A stretch of 64,000 bases of DNA, from positions 124,001 through 188,000 of the forward strand of contig VIRR01000548.1 in the NCBI GenBank assembly GCA_008638375.1, read 5' to 3'. Positions 36,536 through 46,545 of this stretch are shown here, one piece after another. A program made the translations under genes and the position numbers. Every line of letters starts with the position of its first letter. Position 1 is the first letter of the stretch. Source of the stretch: Nyssa sinensis (taxonomy: Eukaryota; Streptophyta; Magnoliopsida; Cornales; Nyssaceae). A model generated the notes under the pieces. The model did not search any database. It was not told where the DNA came from and saw only the letters and a list, made by a program, of their open reading frames with translations.

Positions 36536-39500
36536 TTATTGATAATACTTCCGCAAGTGTTCTACGTTCCATGGCCTAGGAACAGGTTTCCCAGTCGTGT
36601 CTTCAAGCCAGTAAGTGGTAGGTCGAACGACCTTCGTCACTTTGTAGGGGCCCTCCCAATTTGGTGACAATTTTCCCATGGTGGGATCCTTGGTGTTCTG
36701 AAAGACTCTTCTTAAGACGAAGTCTCCAACTTGAAAGCTGACTGTCTTGAGTCCTATCCTGGATTTATTGACCATTCTTTGTTGGTAGGCTTCCAGCCTG
36801 ATGCTGGCTTGATCCCTTCTCTCCTCGAGCAAATCCAAGTTCTCCATCAGCTGCTGATCATTGGATTCTTGCTCAAAGGCCTCAGTCCTCAGAGTTGGCA
36901 TACCGATTTCAACCGGAATTACTGCTTCTGTCCCATAGGCTAATGAGAAGGGTGTTTCAGAGGTGGGAGTTCTTCTGGTTGTACGGTAGGCCCAAAGGAC
37001 TCCTGGGAGCTCTTCTGCCCACTTCCCTTTGGCTTGTTCCAACCTTTTCTTTAACCCATCAAGGATTGTTCGGTTGGTGACCTCTGCCTGCCCATTTGCT
37101 TGTGGATGGCCTGGAGAGGCAAAGTGCTGCCTGATGTTGAGATTTTCGCAGAATGCCTTGAAGCCTTTACCAGTAAATTGTGTCCCATTATCCGAGATAA
37201 TTACACGTGGTATGCCAAACCTGCAGACAATATTCTTCCAGGTGAAGCTTTCGACTTCCTTTTCTGTAATATGCGTTAAAGGTTCGGCTTCGGCCCATTT
37301 AGAGAAGTAGTCGATAGCCACCAGGAGGTACTTCCTGTTTGGAGGTGCTCGTGGTAACGGGCCCACAATGTCCATTCCCCATTGAGCAAAGGGCCAGGGG
37401 CTAGGAATCGGGATGAGCTCGTGCTGAGGCTGGTGTTGGTACGAGGCGAATCTCTGACATTTGTCACACTTCCGAACATATTCTTTAGCCTGTTTCAGCA
37501 TGCCGGGCCAGTAGTAGCCCTGTGATAGAGCTCGGTGGGCTATAGTTCTGCCCCCATTGTGATTCCCGCAAATTCCCTCGTGAATTTCAGCCAAAACATA
37601 TTGTGACTCGTCTGGAGCCAAACATTTTAACAGAGGTTGAGAATATGACCTCCTGTAAAGTTTGTTGTTCAAGATCAGGTACCGAGCCGCTCTGATTCGG
37701 ATTCTCCTGGCTTTGTTTTTATCCTCTGGGAGGAGCCCGGATCTTAGATACTGAAGGATTGGGGTCATCCAGCTCTGGGACTGTTCATCAACTTGAGCAA
37801 CTGATGCTCCCTCAATGCTGGATCCTGGCTGAAAAGAGATTTTAACGGTGGAGTCTGTTTCAGACTTGAGGCGGGAGGCCATGTTAGCCAGAGCATCTGC
37901 TCTGCAGTTCTGACTTCTCTCAATCTTCTGGATAGTGAAAGTCTGGAAAGAATGCTTTAAATGGTTCACCAGTTCGGAGTACCGAAGCATCCTGTCATCC
38001 TTAATGGCAAACTCTCCCAAAACTTGGCTTACTACCAGTTGGGAGTCAGAGAAGACATCGAGGTTCTGAGCCTCGCATTCCAGGGCAAGCTTCATCCCTA
38101 AGATTAGGGCCTCATATTCAGCTTCATTATTAGAAGCTTTAAATCCCAGGCTGACTGCTTTTTCCGACGTAAGTCCATCAGGGGACTGTAGTACCAGTCC
38201 TACCCCTGATCCTTGATCGGTTGACGATCCATCAATATACAGCAGCCAGGTTCCTGTAGTTTCGGCGATTTGTGCTTCGTTCTGCAGTGCCGGGGTGAAC
38301 TCGGCTACAAAGTCGGCTAAGGCCTGCCCTTTGATGGAGTTTCGGGGTACATATGCTATGTCAAACTCCCCTAGCTCTACAGACCACTTGACCAATCTTC
38401 CCGATACCTCGGGTTTCCTCAGTATTGACTTTAGAGGATAAGCAGTTGGAATCTCAATTGGATGGGCCTGGAAGTAAGGTCGAAGCTTTCGGGCTGATAC
38501 GACCAAGGCATAGGCCAGCTTCTCTACTTCTGGGTATCTTTTTTCCGTGTCGAGTAGTGCCCTACTGACGTAGAATATAGGCCTCTGTACTCCCTTGTCC
38601 GGTCTGATTAGTGCGGAACTGACCGCGTTCTCAGAGACTGCTAGGTACAGGAGCAGCTTTTCTCCTTGTACAGGTTTTGACAGGAGCTCTGGAGAGGCTA
38701 AGTACTCCTTTAGTTCTTGGAAGGAATGCTCGCATTCTTCTGTCCATTGCAAAGCCTTGCCGCCCTTTAGAGCTTTGAAGAAAGGTAGGCAGCGATCGGT
38801 GGACTTGGATATAAATCTGCTCAATGCGGCGACTCTGCCGTTCAGTGCCTGAATCTCCTTTCTGGTCTTTGGCGACTTTAGTCCAATCAGGGCTTGGATC
38901 TGAGTGGGATCTGCTTCGATACCTCTTTGAGAGACGATGTACCCCAAGAATTTTCCCTTCGTAACTCCGAAGGTACATTTCGAGGGGTTGAGTTTCATCT
39001 TGTGCTGTCTGAGGATATCAAAGGTCTGGGCTAAATGCTGGAGGTGGCTGTCTTTCTGGAGGCTCTTTACCAGCATGTCGTCGATGTATACCTCCATGGT
39101 GCTACCAAGCAGTGGGCTGAACATCTTGTTCACCAACCGTTGGTAAGTGGCTCCAGCATTCTTTAAACCGAAAGGCATCACTCTGTAGCAATAGAGTCCT
39201 CTTTCGGTTATGAAGGCGGTCTTTTCCTGATCTGGAGGGTACATCTGGATCTGGTTGTATCCAGAGTAGGCGTCCATGAAACTCATAAGCTCATGCCCTG
39301 CAGTGGCGTCAACCAGTTGATCTATTCTCGGTAGTGGGAAGCTGTCCTTGGGACATGCTTTGTTAAGGTCTGTATAGTCAACACAGACTCTCCACTTGCC
39401 GTTCTTCTTCTTGACGAGCACAGTGTTGGCTAACCACTCGGGATAGAAAACTTCCCGTATCATCCTGGCGTCCAGCAGCCTCAGGACTTCTTCGTTTATA

Positions 39501-39877
39501 ACCCGATGCCGTTCGGGAGCGATCGGTCTTCTCTTCTGTCTGACCGGGGGGTGGTCTGGATCTACCATTAGTTTGTGAGTTATCAGATTAGGATCTATTC
39601 CCTCCATGTCCCTAGTCTCCCATGCAAAGATAGAGAGGTTCTTCTTCAGAAACCTGACTATCTTTTCCTGCTCGGCGGGCGTAAGGTCTGGGCCGATGTA
39701 CAAATAACGCCCCTCTGCTCCTGAACTGACCAGTATCTTGATGGGCTCGCCAACAGGCTTGGCTCGACTATCACGCCCCCTTGGGCTCAGGGGCTCTTCA
39801 ACGCCGGATGGGCAATCTTCCACCTCGGGAGTGTGAGTGAAAACCGGATCTGCACAGTCCCGAGTGTACTGTAATTG
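36536..39877 (-). CDS. Tat Pol: RT, RNase H, aRNase H, integrase
   Basis: Enzymes for reverse transcription and integration. The open frame follows the UAG of gag-protease without a frame change and has no ATG near its start; about 18 codons precede a GTG at 39823, from which I number. Reverse transcriptase: FMDAYSGYNQI 182-192, MPFGLKNA 216-223, YIDD 246-249. The first RNase H (about 385-490) lacks the usual catalytic Asp (LAVSENA in its place). A second, archaeal-type RNase H (about 525-650) has YIDGSS with D531, E567 or E569, D593 and D643. Integrase: HHCC finger with CDKC before D818 (WGMD), D878 (ISDNGTQF) and E914, a D-X35-E spacing. No chromodomain. No stop or frameshift is seen. Confidence 0.93.
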   Translation of the reverse strand, partial: QLQYTRDCADPVFTHTPEVEDCPSGVEEPLSPRGRDSRAKPVGEPIKILVSSGAEGRYLYIGPDLTPAEQEKIVRFLKKNLSIFAWETRDMEGIDPNLITHKLMVDPDHPPVRQKRRPIAPERHRVINEEVLRLLDARMIREVFYPEWLANTVLVKKKNGKWRVCVDYTDLNKACPKDSFPLPRIDQLVDATAGHELMSFMDAYSGYNQIQMYPPDQEKTAFITERGLYCYRVMPFGLKNAGATYQRLVNKMFSPLLGSTMEVYIDDMLVKSLQKDSHLQHLAQTFDILRQHKMKLNPSKCTFGVTKGKFLGYIVSQRGIEADPTQIQALIGLKSPKTRKEIQALNGRVAALSRFISKSTDRCLPFFKALKGGKALQWTEECEHSFQELKEYLASPELLSKPVQGEKLLLYLAVSENAVSSALIRPDKGVQRPIFYVSRALLDTEKRYPEVEKLAYALVVSARKLRPYFQAHPIEIPTAYPLKSILRKPEVSGRLVKWSVELGEFDIAYVPRNSIKGQALADFVAEFTPALQNEAQIAETTGTWLLYIDGSSTDQGSGVGLVLQSPDGLTSEKAVSLGFKASNNEAEYEALILGMKLALECEAQNLDVFSDSQLVVSQVLGEFAIKDDRMLRYSELVNHLKHSFQTFTIQKIERSQNCRADALANMASRLKSETDSTVKISFQPGSSIEGASVAQVDEQSQSWMTPILQYLRSGLLPEDKNKARRIRIRAARYLILNNKLYRRSYSQPLLKCLAPDESQYVLAEIHEGICGNHNGGRTIAHRALSQGYYWPGMLKQAKEYVRKCDKCQRFASYQHQPQHELIPIPSPWPFAQWGMDIVGPLPRAPPNRKYLLVAIDYFSKWAEAEPLTHITEKEVESFTWKNIVCRFGIPRVIISDNGTQFTGKGFKAFCENLNIRQHFASPGHPQANGQAEVTNRTILDGLKKRLEQAKGKWAEELPGVLWAYRTTRRTPTSETPFSLAYGTEAVIPVEIGMPTLRTEAFEQESNDQQLMENLDLLEERRDQASIRLEAYQQRMVNKSRIGLKTVSFQVGDFVLRRVFQNTKDPTMGKLSPNWEGPYKVTKVVRPTTYWLEDTTGKPVPRPWNVEHLRKYYQ

Positions 39878-39883
39878 CTATTT
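39869..39883 (-). promoter_or_regulatory. UAG stop in TMV-type readthrough context
   Basis: On the coding strand the junction reads AAA TAG CAA TTA CAG. CAA TTA right after the amber codon fits the CARYYA consensus that drives readthrough in tobacco mosaic virus and related plant viruses. It sits exactly between protease and reverse transcriptase, with both sides in the same frame. It would yield mostly Gag-Pro and a minority Gag-Pro-Pol. A chance CAG-to-TAG mutation is the alternative. Confidence 0.6.
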
Positions 39884-42241
39884 TGGGGCTGTCTCCTTGA
39901 GGGCGATAGCGTGACATTCTCGTGAGGTTGGCTGACATCCTCGGACCGAGTGCACGCTTTGATTGTGGACGTACTTCAGACACTGATGAAAGGTCGAAGT
40001 GACCGCCCCTAACTGGTGTAACCAGGGTCTCCCAATGATGACGTTGTATGGAGACTTCATGTTCAATACCATGTACTCTGAGATGGTGGTCTTCTGCCCT
40101 TCACCTTCCCCAATAGTGGTAGGAAGGTCAACTCTCCCCAGGGGGGTGCTAAGGCTGCCATCAAAAGCTGCCATTACGGCAGTGGTGGGCTTGACGCTGT
40201 CCTGGTCTATGCCCATCCGCTTAAGCGGTTCGTAGAATAGGATATTGACTGAGCTGCCAGTGTCGACTAGGACTCTTCTAGTTTCGAAGTTGGCGATTCT
40301 GAGGGTGATAACAAGGGCATCACTGTGAGGGCAGTGTACCCCTGCTAGATCTTGCTCGGTGAACTGGATCTCTGGCCCTGGCTTGAGCCTCTTTTCGACG
40401 TTGGAGACCTGCAAGATGTTTGGGGCGGTTCTGGCCTCCCGAGCATATCTTTTTCTCGCCCTGTTGGACATTCCTGTAACAGGGGAGTCAGCATGGAGGA
40501 CGTAGATAACATGGTTGTTCTGCCTCTGAGGCTCGTTTCGTCCTTCCCGCTGCTCTTGCCTCTGTTCGGGCCTCTGATCTGGCCGCTGCTGAGGCTTGTC
40601 TTCTTGGGGGTTCTGCCTTCCGTCTTGTTTGACGAACTCCCGAAGACGTCCCTTCTTTATGAGCTGTTCTATCTCATATCGGAGGGTCCTGCAAGTGTTA
40701 GTAGTATGCCCATGATCTTTATGGAAATTGCAATACTTACTTTGGTCCCGCAGGCTGGGATCTCCTTTGATCGGCTCTGGCCACCTCAGGTTCTCCCGAT
40801 CTCGGATCTGCCGGAGTACCTGGTTCGGAGTGGTGTTCAAAGGCGTGAAGTTGGTGAACTCCCTTGGTGCGGAGTTGTACACAGCTCTGGGAGCTGTTTT
40901 CTTATCTGGGCTTCTGACCCTCTTTTTGTTGGAGTCTCTTCTGTGATCCTCCTTCTTATGGTCCTCCCGCTTCGGATTATCCCTTTGGGTCTGATCCTTG
41001 CCCTTCTGGGCTGAGCGGTTGGCTTCTTCCAGGTTGATGTATTTTTTGGCCCGATCCATCAATGCTGCCATATCAGCCAGGGGGCTTTTTGTCAAGGAGT
41101 CTCTGAAGCCACCTTGGGCAAGCCCGGCAGTAAGGGCCGCAACAAGGAATTTCGGGCTGCAATCCGTGATCTCAGTGAGCTCGGTGTTGAAGCGGGCGAT
41201 GTAGGCCCGGAGGGATTCCTCCCTAGTCTGCCTAACGTTCAGCAGGAATTCTGGTCCCCTTCTGAGACTCCTGCTGGTCATAAACCTATCCAAGAACTGT
41301 CTACCGAGCTCGTAAAAGCTGGCAACGGAGTTCGGAGGGAGGTTGTGGAACCACTTCAGAGCCGTTCCCTTCAAGCTGGTGATGAACGTTCGGCACATGA
41401 AAGCATCTGAGGCTCCGTGAAGGGCCATCGTATGCTGGTAATGAGATAGGTGATCTCCTGGATCTCCAGATCCGTCGTAGAGAGTGAATTTGGGCACCAC
41501 GAACTTTCTAGGCCTCTCTTCAGACATGATGACGTGGGTAAACGGAGTGGCTAGTCTTCCGAGCAGCCTGGCCAGTTCGTCCTGCTCTGGAGGGTTCTGA
41601 GGTCCTCTTAAGCCGATTGTCCGGTCCATAGACTCGGCAATCTCCTCTTCCCTTCGCGGGTCTCTGAGTCTGACATCTTGTGAACCCTGCCTGACAGCCT
41701 CGGCTTCAGGGTAATAGGGTGGAGTGCGCCCTTCGGATGGAGGAGGAACCCGAACCGGTGGGGTTGGCGCTGCATGATAAGGTTCCTGTGGTGCCGGGGG
41801 TGCTCCCGAAACCCTAGGAGTTGGGGCTCGGGTAGTACTCCGGTAATGTACGTCGGGGACAAAAGCGGATGTTCCCCAGCCAGGGACTGTTGATGGCTGT
41901 GGATCTCGGCCAGCGTGAGCAACGCCTGAGGGGTGCCCAGGCTGGTTAGCGGGGGCCTGCCCGCGAAGTTCTCCATTCCCCGTGGCAACCGGGGGTTGTG
42001 TTCCTGCAACGAAGTTGACCGGCGGGCTAGGAGAAGCCGCCGCTTGGTTCTGCGTGAGCGTTGCCAGCGTTCTAGTAATGGCTAGCAACTGCTCCTGCAC
42101 CAGTTCATTGTGTCGTTTTATTGCTTCGATCTCTTGTCGCATAGGGTTGGCCGCTGGTCCTCTTGTGCGTGGAGCAGACGGCTGACGCTGAGCGTTTTGC
42201 GAACTCTGAGTATTCTGTCGGGGTCGGAGATTTGGTGCCAT
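39878..42241 (-). CDS. Tat Gag-protease polyprotein, 787 aa
   Basis: Capsid/nucleocapsid plus aspartic protease. It starts at the ATG at 42241, 79 bp from the 5' LTR. Residues 70-220 are Pro-rich and low-complexity. 245-365 is the retrotransposon Gag domain (phrase FTLYDGSGDPGDHLSHYQ). 410-450 is strongly basic. A zinc-knuckle-like CHHC is at C504, H507, H512, C517. The protease active site DTGSS is at 660-664, followed by VIIGRPWL near 735. It ends in the leaky-type UAG at 39878-39880. All domains look intact. Confidence 0.93.
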   Translation of the reverse strand: MAPNLRPRQNTQSSQNAQRQPSAPRTRGPAANPMRQEIEAIKRHNELVQEQLLAITRTLATLTQNQAAASPSPPVNFVAGTQPPVATGNGELRGQAPANQPGHPSGVAHAGRDPQPSTVPGWGTSAFVPDVHYRSTTRAPTPRVSGAPPAPQEPYHAAPTPPVRVPPPSEGRTPPYYPEAEAVRQGSQDVRLRDPRREEEIAESMDRTIGLRGPQNPPEQDELARLLGRLATPFTHVIMSEERPRKFVVPKFTLYDGSGDPGDHLSHYQHTMALHGASDAFMCRTFITSLKGTALKWFHNLPPNSVASFYELGRQFLDRFMTSRSLRRGPEFLLNVRQTREESLRAYIARFNTELTEITDCSPKFLVAALTAGLAQGGFRDSLTKSPLADMAALMDRAKKYINLEEANRSAQKGKDQTQRDNPKREDHKKEDHRRDSNKKRVRSPDKKTAPRAVYNSAPREFTNFTPLNTTPNQVLRQIRDRENLRWPEPIKGDPSLRDQSKYCNFHKDHGHTTNTCRTLRYEIEQLIKKGRLREFVKQDGRQNPQEDKPQQRPDQRPEQRQEQREGRNEPQRQNNHVIYVLHADSPVTGMSNRARKRYAREARTAPNILQVSNVEKRLKPGPEIQFTEQDLAGVHCPHSDALVITLRIANFETRRVLVDTGSSVNILFYEPLKRMGIDQDSVKPTTAVMAAFDGSLSTPLGRVDLPTTIGEGEGQKTTISEYMVLNMKSPYNVIIGRPWLHQLGAVTSTFHQCLKYVHNQSVHSVRGCQPTSRECHAIALKETAPK

Positions 42242-42298
42242 GGTTTTCTGGTGGGGAAAAAGATGAGTTTATGAATAAAGCACGTAGAGATTAGTCGA

Positions 42299-42316
42299 TT
42301 CCCACAGACGGCGCCA
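42299..42316 (-). other. Primer-binding site of the Tat element
   Basis: On the minus strand TGGCGCCGTCTGTGGGAA starts three bases (GTT) after the 5' LTR. Its first nine bases equal the complement of the tRNA-Asp 3' end; the rest does not, so the priming tRNA is uncertain. The initiator-Met site is not used. Confidence 0.75.
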
Positions 42317-42319
42317 AAC

Positions 42320-42946
42320 TGATGCTGCACTTTTTGACTCGCAACACGTGAAGGCTCCGTGACCTGTAGAACACTCAGAAAGATGATCAGAGGACCACCG
42401 GATTGGCTCCGGCGGTAGCCGCTCCGATGCTTAAGTGAGTAAGGGAATTGAAAGACTGTATTGAAAGTCAAAGAATGAGCATGAATTTGATAGCGTACCT
42501 CTAGGGTTTAATATATAGGCCGAAGCTTTCCTAAGTTGATTAGGATTCGACGCCATGAATATAGGGATATGATCATCGGAGATTGCAGTTACCTTGTGGG
42601 CATTGAGTCGTAGATGGAGATAATCATAAATGGTAGTTTCCGTATTGGAGACTGCTTCCTTATCCTCTGCCCGGAATCCGCTAAGGCGGAGATAATCATA
42701 AATGGTAGTTTCCGTATTGGAGACTGTTTCCCTATTCTCTGCTCGGAATCCGCTAAGGCGGTGACGAGATCTGAAGCTCTGGTCTGGACCCTGTGATCAG
42801 TTCTGGATATATTTGTTTGGTCACTTCCGACCTTATGTGATGATCTGGATGTCGTTGGCTGAACGAGAATCATGCTACCTGAATATAAATCGGACTGTGG
42901 TCATACGTGTCAAGTGTTGATTGGCCTGTCTTTTTATGGTATATCA
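42320..42946 (-). repeat. 5' LTR of the Tat element
   Basis: 627 bp, with ends TGATATACC and GTGCAGCATCA on the minus strand. It contains the same internal 72-bp tandem duplication as the 3' LTR. Confidence 0.95.
42509..42518 (-). promoter_or_regulatory. TATA box in the 5' LTR
   Basis: CTATATATTAAACC on the minus strand, GC-richer on its upstream side, would start the gag-pol transcript near 42480. It is the only good TATA motif in the LTR in this orientation. Confidence 0.55.
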
Positions 42947-42951
42947 CTTAC

Positions 42952-44129
42952 AGATGGTATAAACACCATTTTGAAGCGCATTCCAATTCAGAAAAACAGA
43001 TTTTTCTTCGGCTATATCATACTAAAATCTGAATTTGTTCAGTTTTTATTTGACTATTAGCATCGTCTCCTCCATCGCACTCCTCCCAATCGAAATCGGC
43101 ATCACCCAAAACTCAAAACCGTCACCCAATTTTCATCCACCGCCATTGCCAACTGCTCCGATTCAAGTTATCGGGATGACCCAATTCGTGAAAAAATAGA
43201 GCCCTCTGTCTCTTGGCATGGTTTGCGAACCTTCTTTCACTTCTCTCTTTACATTCACCCTAGTTTCTCTATTGATTTTGGAGATCTGGTTCGGGATAGT
43301 GTTGCCAGTGGCATTTCGTCTGAAACTGCCGATGATGCTTTCTTCTTCTCTATGCTCACCATCAGCGATGGGAAGAATGTAAAGGGTTTCGGACACTTAC
43401 CAAGAAATCGAAAATCGCAAATCCTTTTCTTTGTGCACTAACTGTACAGAATCGGCCATTATCAATTTTTTCTTTCAAAAATCTGGTGTTCCATTGCAGA
43501 AAAATTACAAAACCATTTGTTTTAGAGAAGCATTTTGATAAAAAAAACCGAGATCTGACAGTGCAAGGTTGGAAGATATTTTGATGCTGATTAATTCAAC
43601 CGAGTGGTTCAAGATTGGTGATAATAGTGGGCTTGGCAGTGGAGGAGAGTGAGATTGATGAAGATGTGAGAGGAGACCAATAACGTTGAAATGAAAGGGA
43701 TGAAAACCCATTTTTGAGAGAGGGAGAGAGAGTTATAGAATTTTGATTGTTCATCTCCAACAATGTCTTTTGGAGTGATTGCTCTTGCAATATGATTAAT
43801 GGGTAACGATTTACAGATTGAAGTCGGTGAGAAATGAGGAAAGATAAAGTGATTCAGAATGAGTTCGATGCTTGTTTGGTTGGCGAGAATATCTGGTAAA
43901 AGAGAGATGAAATAATAATATTTAAGTTAGGGTAAAATTGTAAAATGACATCAACCGTTAACACGTGATTCAGTCAACAAGTCAAAGGGAGTTACGTATA
44001 AATTTTCAAACTACAAAATTTCTGTCTGATCTTAATATATTTTAAAAAAAAGTTAGTATAATTTTTTTTAACAATAATTAAAAAACAAAAAGGTAATATA
44101 AAGATTCAAATCAAAACAGGAAATAGGAA
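42952..44129. other. Host flank right of the Tat element, no known gene
   Basis: Higher GC at 43060-43440 with an open frame 43223-43441 (72 codons) that I do not recognise; the surroundings could be a decayed exon. 43590-43890 is purine-rich on the plus strand. Nothing more can be supported. Confidence 0.35.
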
Positions 44130-44215
44130 TACACCAAGTACATGCAATTTTCTGCCTACAAACCCTAACTTTCCTCTACGTCTTTCCTCACTTCTTCAAA
44201 TAATTTATTGAGAAC
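44130..44215. repeat. Short fragment of module R3/R1 junction
   Basis: Resembles 28005-28090 (ACATGCAATTTTCTGCCTAC, then CTCACTTCTTCAA). It shows that the duplicated family extends to this side of the Tat insertion. Confidence 0.5.
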
Positions 44216-44599
44216 ATAATCCTACTATTGCTACAACTACCAAACAAGGGACTACAGCTGGATGAGCCAGAAGCATCCAAAAGTATTGTGCTCTATCCCT
44301 TTGAAACCTACTATTGGCTTCATCAGCAAGTGCAAGTCATGAGTATGCATGATATCCGCACCCTAAATATCCATGAACCTGAGTATTACATGCTACCTAG
44401 TTGGTATAAATTCTGGGATTTCTTTCAACTAAAATCACACACCACTTGTGTCCATGTGCCATTGCTGAAAGCCAGTAATGAATATATTTGCATACACAAA
44501 TATTATCGTATTTAAATATATATATATATATACCTAATAAAAAATAATTAGATATACAAACAACAAAAAATTTAACAATTATATCCATTACTAATACTA

Positions 44600-45130
44600 T
44601 ATAGTATGGCTTGATTTATCGAAAAACCTGAAAAAGTTACAAGCATCACAACTCAATTGTAATTACTCTAATGCAGAAAAAGTTTACACACAACATAAAA
44701 TTGAGTTATAGCGAATGTAGAACTTAGTTGCACCTGATATAGATTATGGCTCTTAACACTTTATACACATCACCAATAATGTCTATTAAGAAGATCTAGT
44801 ATGGTCTAAGCTGGCAAGAAACCTGGAATAGTTATAAGCATCACAACTCTACTACAGTCCTCTAATACAGGAAAATATTGCGCCCCAATGTAGACTTGAC
44901 TTGTAGTGAATGCACAACTCAGTTGCACCTAACACAGCTTACGACTTTTACCACCTGGCACACAACATCAATTGCCCATCACTAATAAAATCTAGTATGA
45001 TCTGATACGAAAAAGTTACAATCATTACAACTATACTACAATTACGAAGATGCATATAATGTAGAAACTTGTTACACTTGTTGCAAAATTGAATTGCACC
45101 AAATGCAGCATTCAGTTGCACCTTTTGTTA
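44600..45130. repeat. Degenerate ~190-bp tandem repeat, about 2.7 units
   Basis: Units begin near 44621, 44814 and 45005. Shared words include GTTACAAGCATCACAACTC, TAGTTGCACCT and AGATCTAGTATGGTCT. Divergence between units is high, so it is old. Confidence 0.6.
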
Positions 45131-45419
45131 GGACATATTACTCAACACTTGATATATATGTTATAATGAACAGAAGTCTAGATATAGAAGATACAGACTC
45201 AATAAGTGCACAACCAAAAATATAAACCATAATTACATCAACTACACGACAATTAAAACATAGAATCAATCTCTATCATACATTCAAAATGAAAAAAAGT
45301 AAATACACAATATAATTAAAATTTTAAAAATTCACAGAATCTATACTCGAACACAACACGGTCAATAATGAAAAAATAGGTGGATTGGGATTCGTGTGCA
45401 TTGCGTATTGACAGTGAGT

Positions 45420-45476
45420 TAGGTCTTATTAGTGCAGGATATACCTACTGCATCATTGCTAGACACAAGAAATCCC
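45420..45476 (-). pseudogene. Possible relic of the CNL terminal exon
   Basis: On the minus strand CTAGCAATGATGCAGTAG followed by GTATATCCT matches the end of the proposed CNL exon 2 (9500-9530) at about 25 of 26 positions, including the stop codon. Upstream similarity fades quickly. It may be a fragment left by duplication of a resistance gene, or a small repeat shared by both places. Confidence 0.3.
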
Positions 45477-45478
45477 AA

Positions 45479-45514
45479 AATTGTGTAAAAAATATATATA
45501 TATTTTACACAATT
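45479..45514. repeat. 12-bp-arm hairpin
   Basis: AATTGTGTAAAA and TTTTACACAATT are perfect inverted arms separated by 12 bp of (AT). One further arm copy (TTAATTGTGTAAAA) follows near 45528. Confidence 0.8.
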
Positions 45515-45596
45515 TTGAGCACTTTTAATTGTGTAAAAAAAGATATATATCAAAAATCAAAAATTCAAAAAAAAAAAAAAACTAAAACCAAAACCC

Positions 45597-46545
45597 TCGT
45601 CTCTCTCAGCATCACAGCCCCTAACTCTCACCTAGAACCTCCATCGCCGCCGCACCCTCCATCGCCATAACCACCGTCCATCAACAGCACTGCAACACCC
45701 ATCATCTCCCTCACCATCGCACAACCGCCGACCTAACCCACAACCACCGCCGCATCATCGCCGACCAGCCACAATCGTCCCTAACCCCCCGCCGACTGCA
45801 CAACCCCTAACCCTCTACCATCATCACCGCCGCATCACCCACTGCAACCCATCAAAACACCTCTCTCTCCCGTCCGCACAGCACCAGCAGCACTGCACCA
45901 CCACCACCATCACAGCCCCGCCGCACCATCATCTTCCATAACCACCGCCCGCCGACCGTACAACCCTTAACCCTCTACTAGCACCACCGATCGCACCCGT
46001 CGCTGCCATCAGTGCCACCGATCGCATCTCTCTCTCTCTCTCCACCATCACCTCCATAGCCCGTCGCTTCCACAACCCACAGCCCTTGCGACGCACCACT
46101 CCACTGCACTGCTCTACAGCACCTCCATCTCCACCAGCGACTTCATCCCCATCTCCGCCACACCAGCATCTCCCACATAACACCTCCATCGCCAGCGCAC
46201 CACACCACCATAGCCACCGCCATCCTCTCCATCACCATCGCACCACCACAGCCCGACCTGACTCGCCGTTGCTCCATCACCACCAACCACAACCGCCGAC
46301 TCCACCCCTATTGGATTCGTCGACCGCACCTCCATCAAAAACTGCCGCATCATCATCTTCCATCCAGAACCCCTAACCCGTAACCCTCCATCACCTCCAT
46401 AGCCACCGCCATCATCACAGCCCAGCCGCACCATCATCTCCACCACCGAGACTGCACAACCACCACCACCACGGCACCGGCGCCGTCTCAAACCAGACTT
46501 ACCCTCTCCGGTCTTCTTCTCCGATCCACTACAGGCCTTGATCGG
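45597..46545. other. ~0.95-kb C-rich, G-poor tract
   Basis: The plus strand is dominated by CCA, CCG, CAT and CAC triplets and has very little G. A loose phrase (CCCTAACCCTCTACCATCATC and variants) recurs near 45800, 45965 and 46370. Long open frames here encode only His/Pro/Ser or Gly/Val strings and are a composition effect. An A-rich tract (46555-46690) follows. Confidence 0.6.

Larger units (their letters stand above)
30979..42946 (-). mobile_element. Complete Ty3/gypsy Tat-lineage LTR retrotransposon
   Basis: 11,968 bp, bounded by 627-bp LTRs with TG...CA ends and a 5-bp target-site duplication CTTAC (30974-30978, 42947-42951). In transcription order (right to left): 5' LTR, PBS, gag-protease, in-frame UAG, RT-RNaseH-archaeal-type RNaseH-integrase, minisatellite, opposite-strand gene, polypurine tract, 3' LTR. 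Two RNase H domains, no chromodomain and an extra opposite-strand gene downstream of pol are features of the Tat lineage. The LTRs differ at only about 4 of 627 positions, by eye (0.6%). At commonly used plant rates of 0.7-1.3e-8 per site per year this is roughly 0.25-0.5 million years. Confidence 0.95.

Noticed and set aside
36731..42185. Long plus-strand open frames across gag-pol (for example 40352-41014 and 38595-38852)
   Set aside because: They are shadows of the minus-strand Gag-Pro and Pol reading frames and show no domain of their own.
44228..44515. 95-codon plus-strand frame
   Set aside because: Starts with TTG, no recognisable domain, and flanked by repeats; not enough to call a gene.
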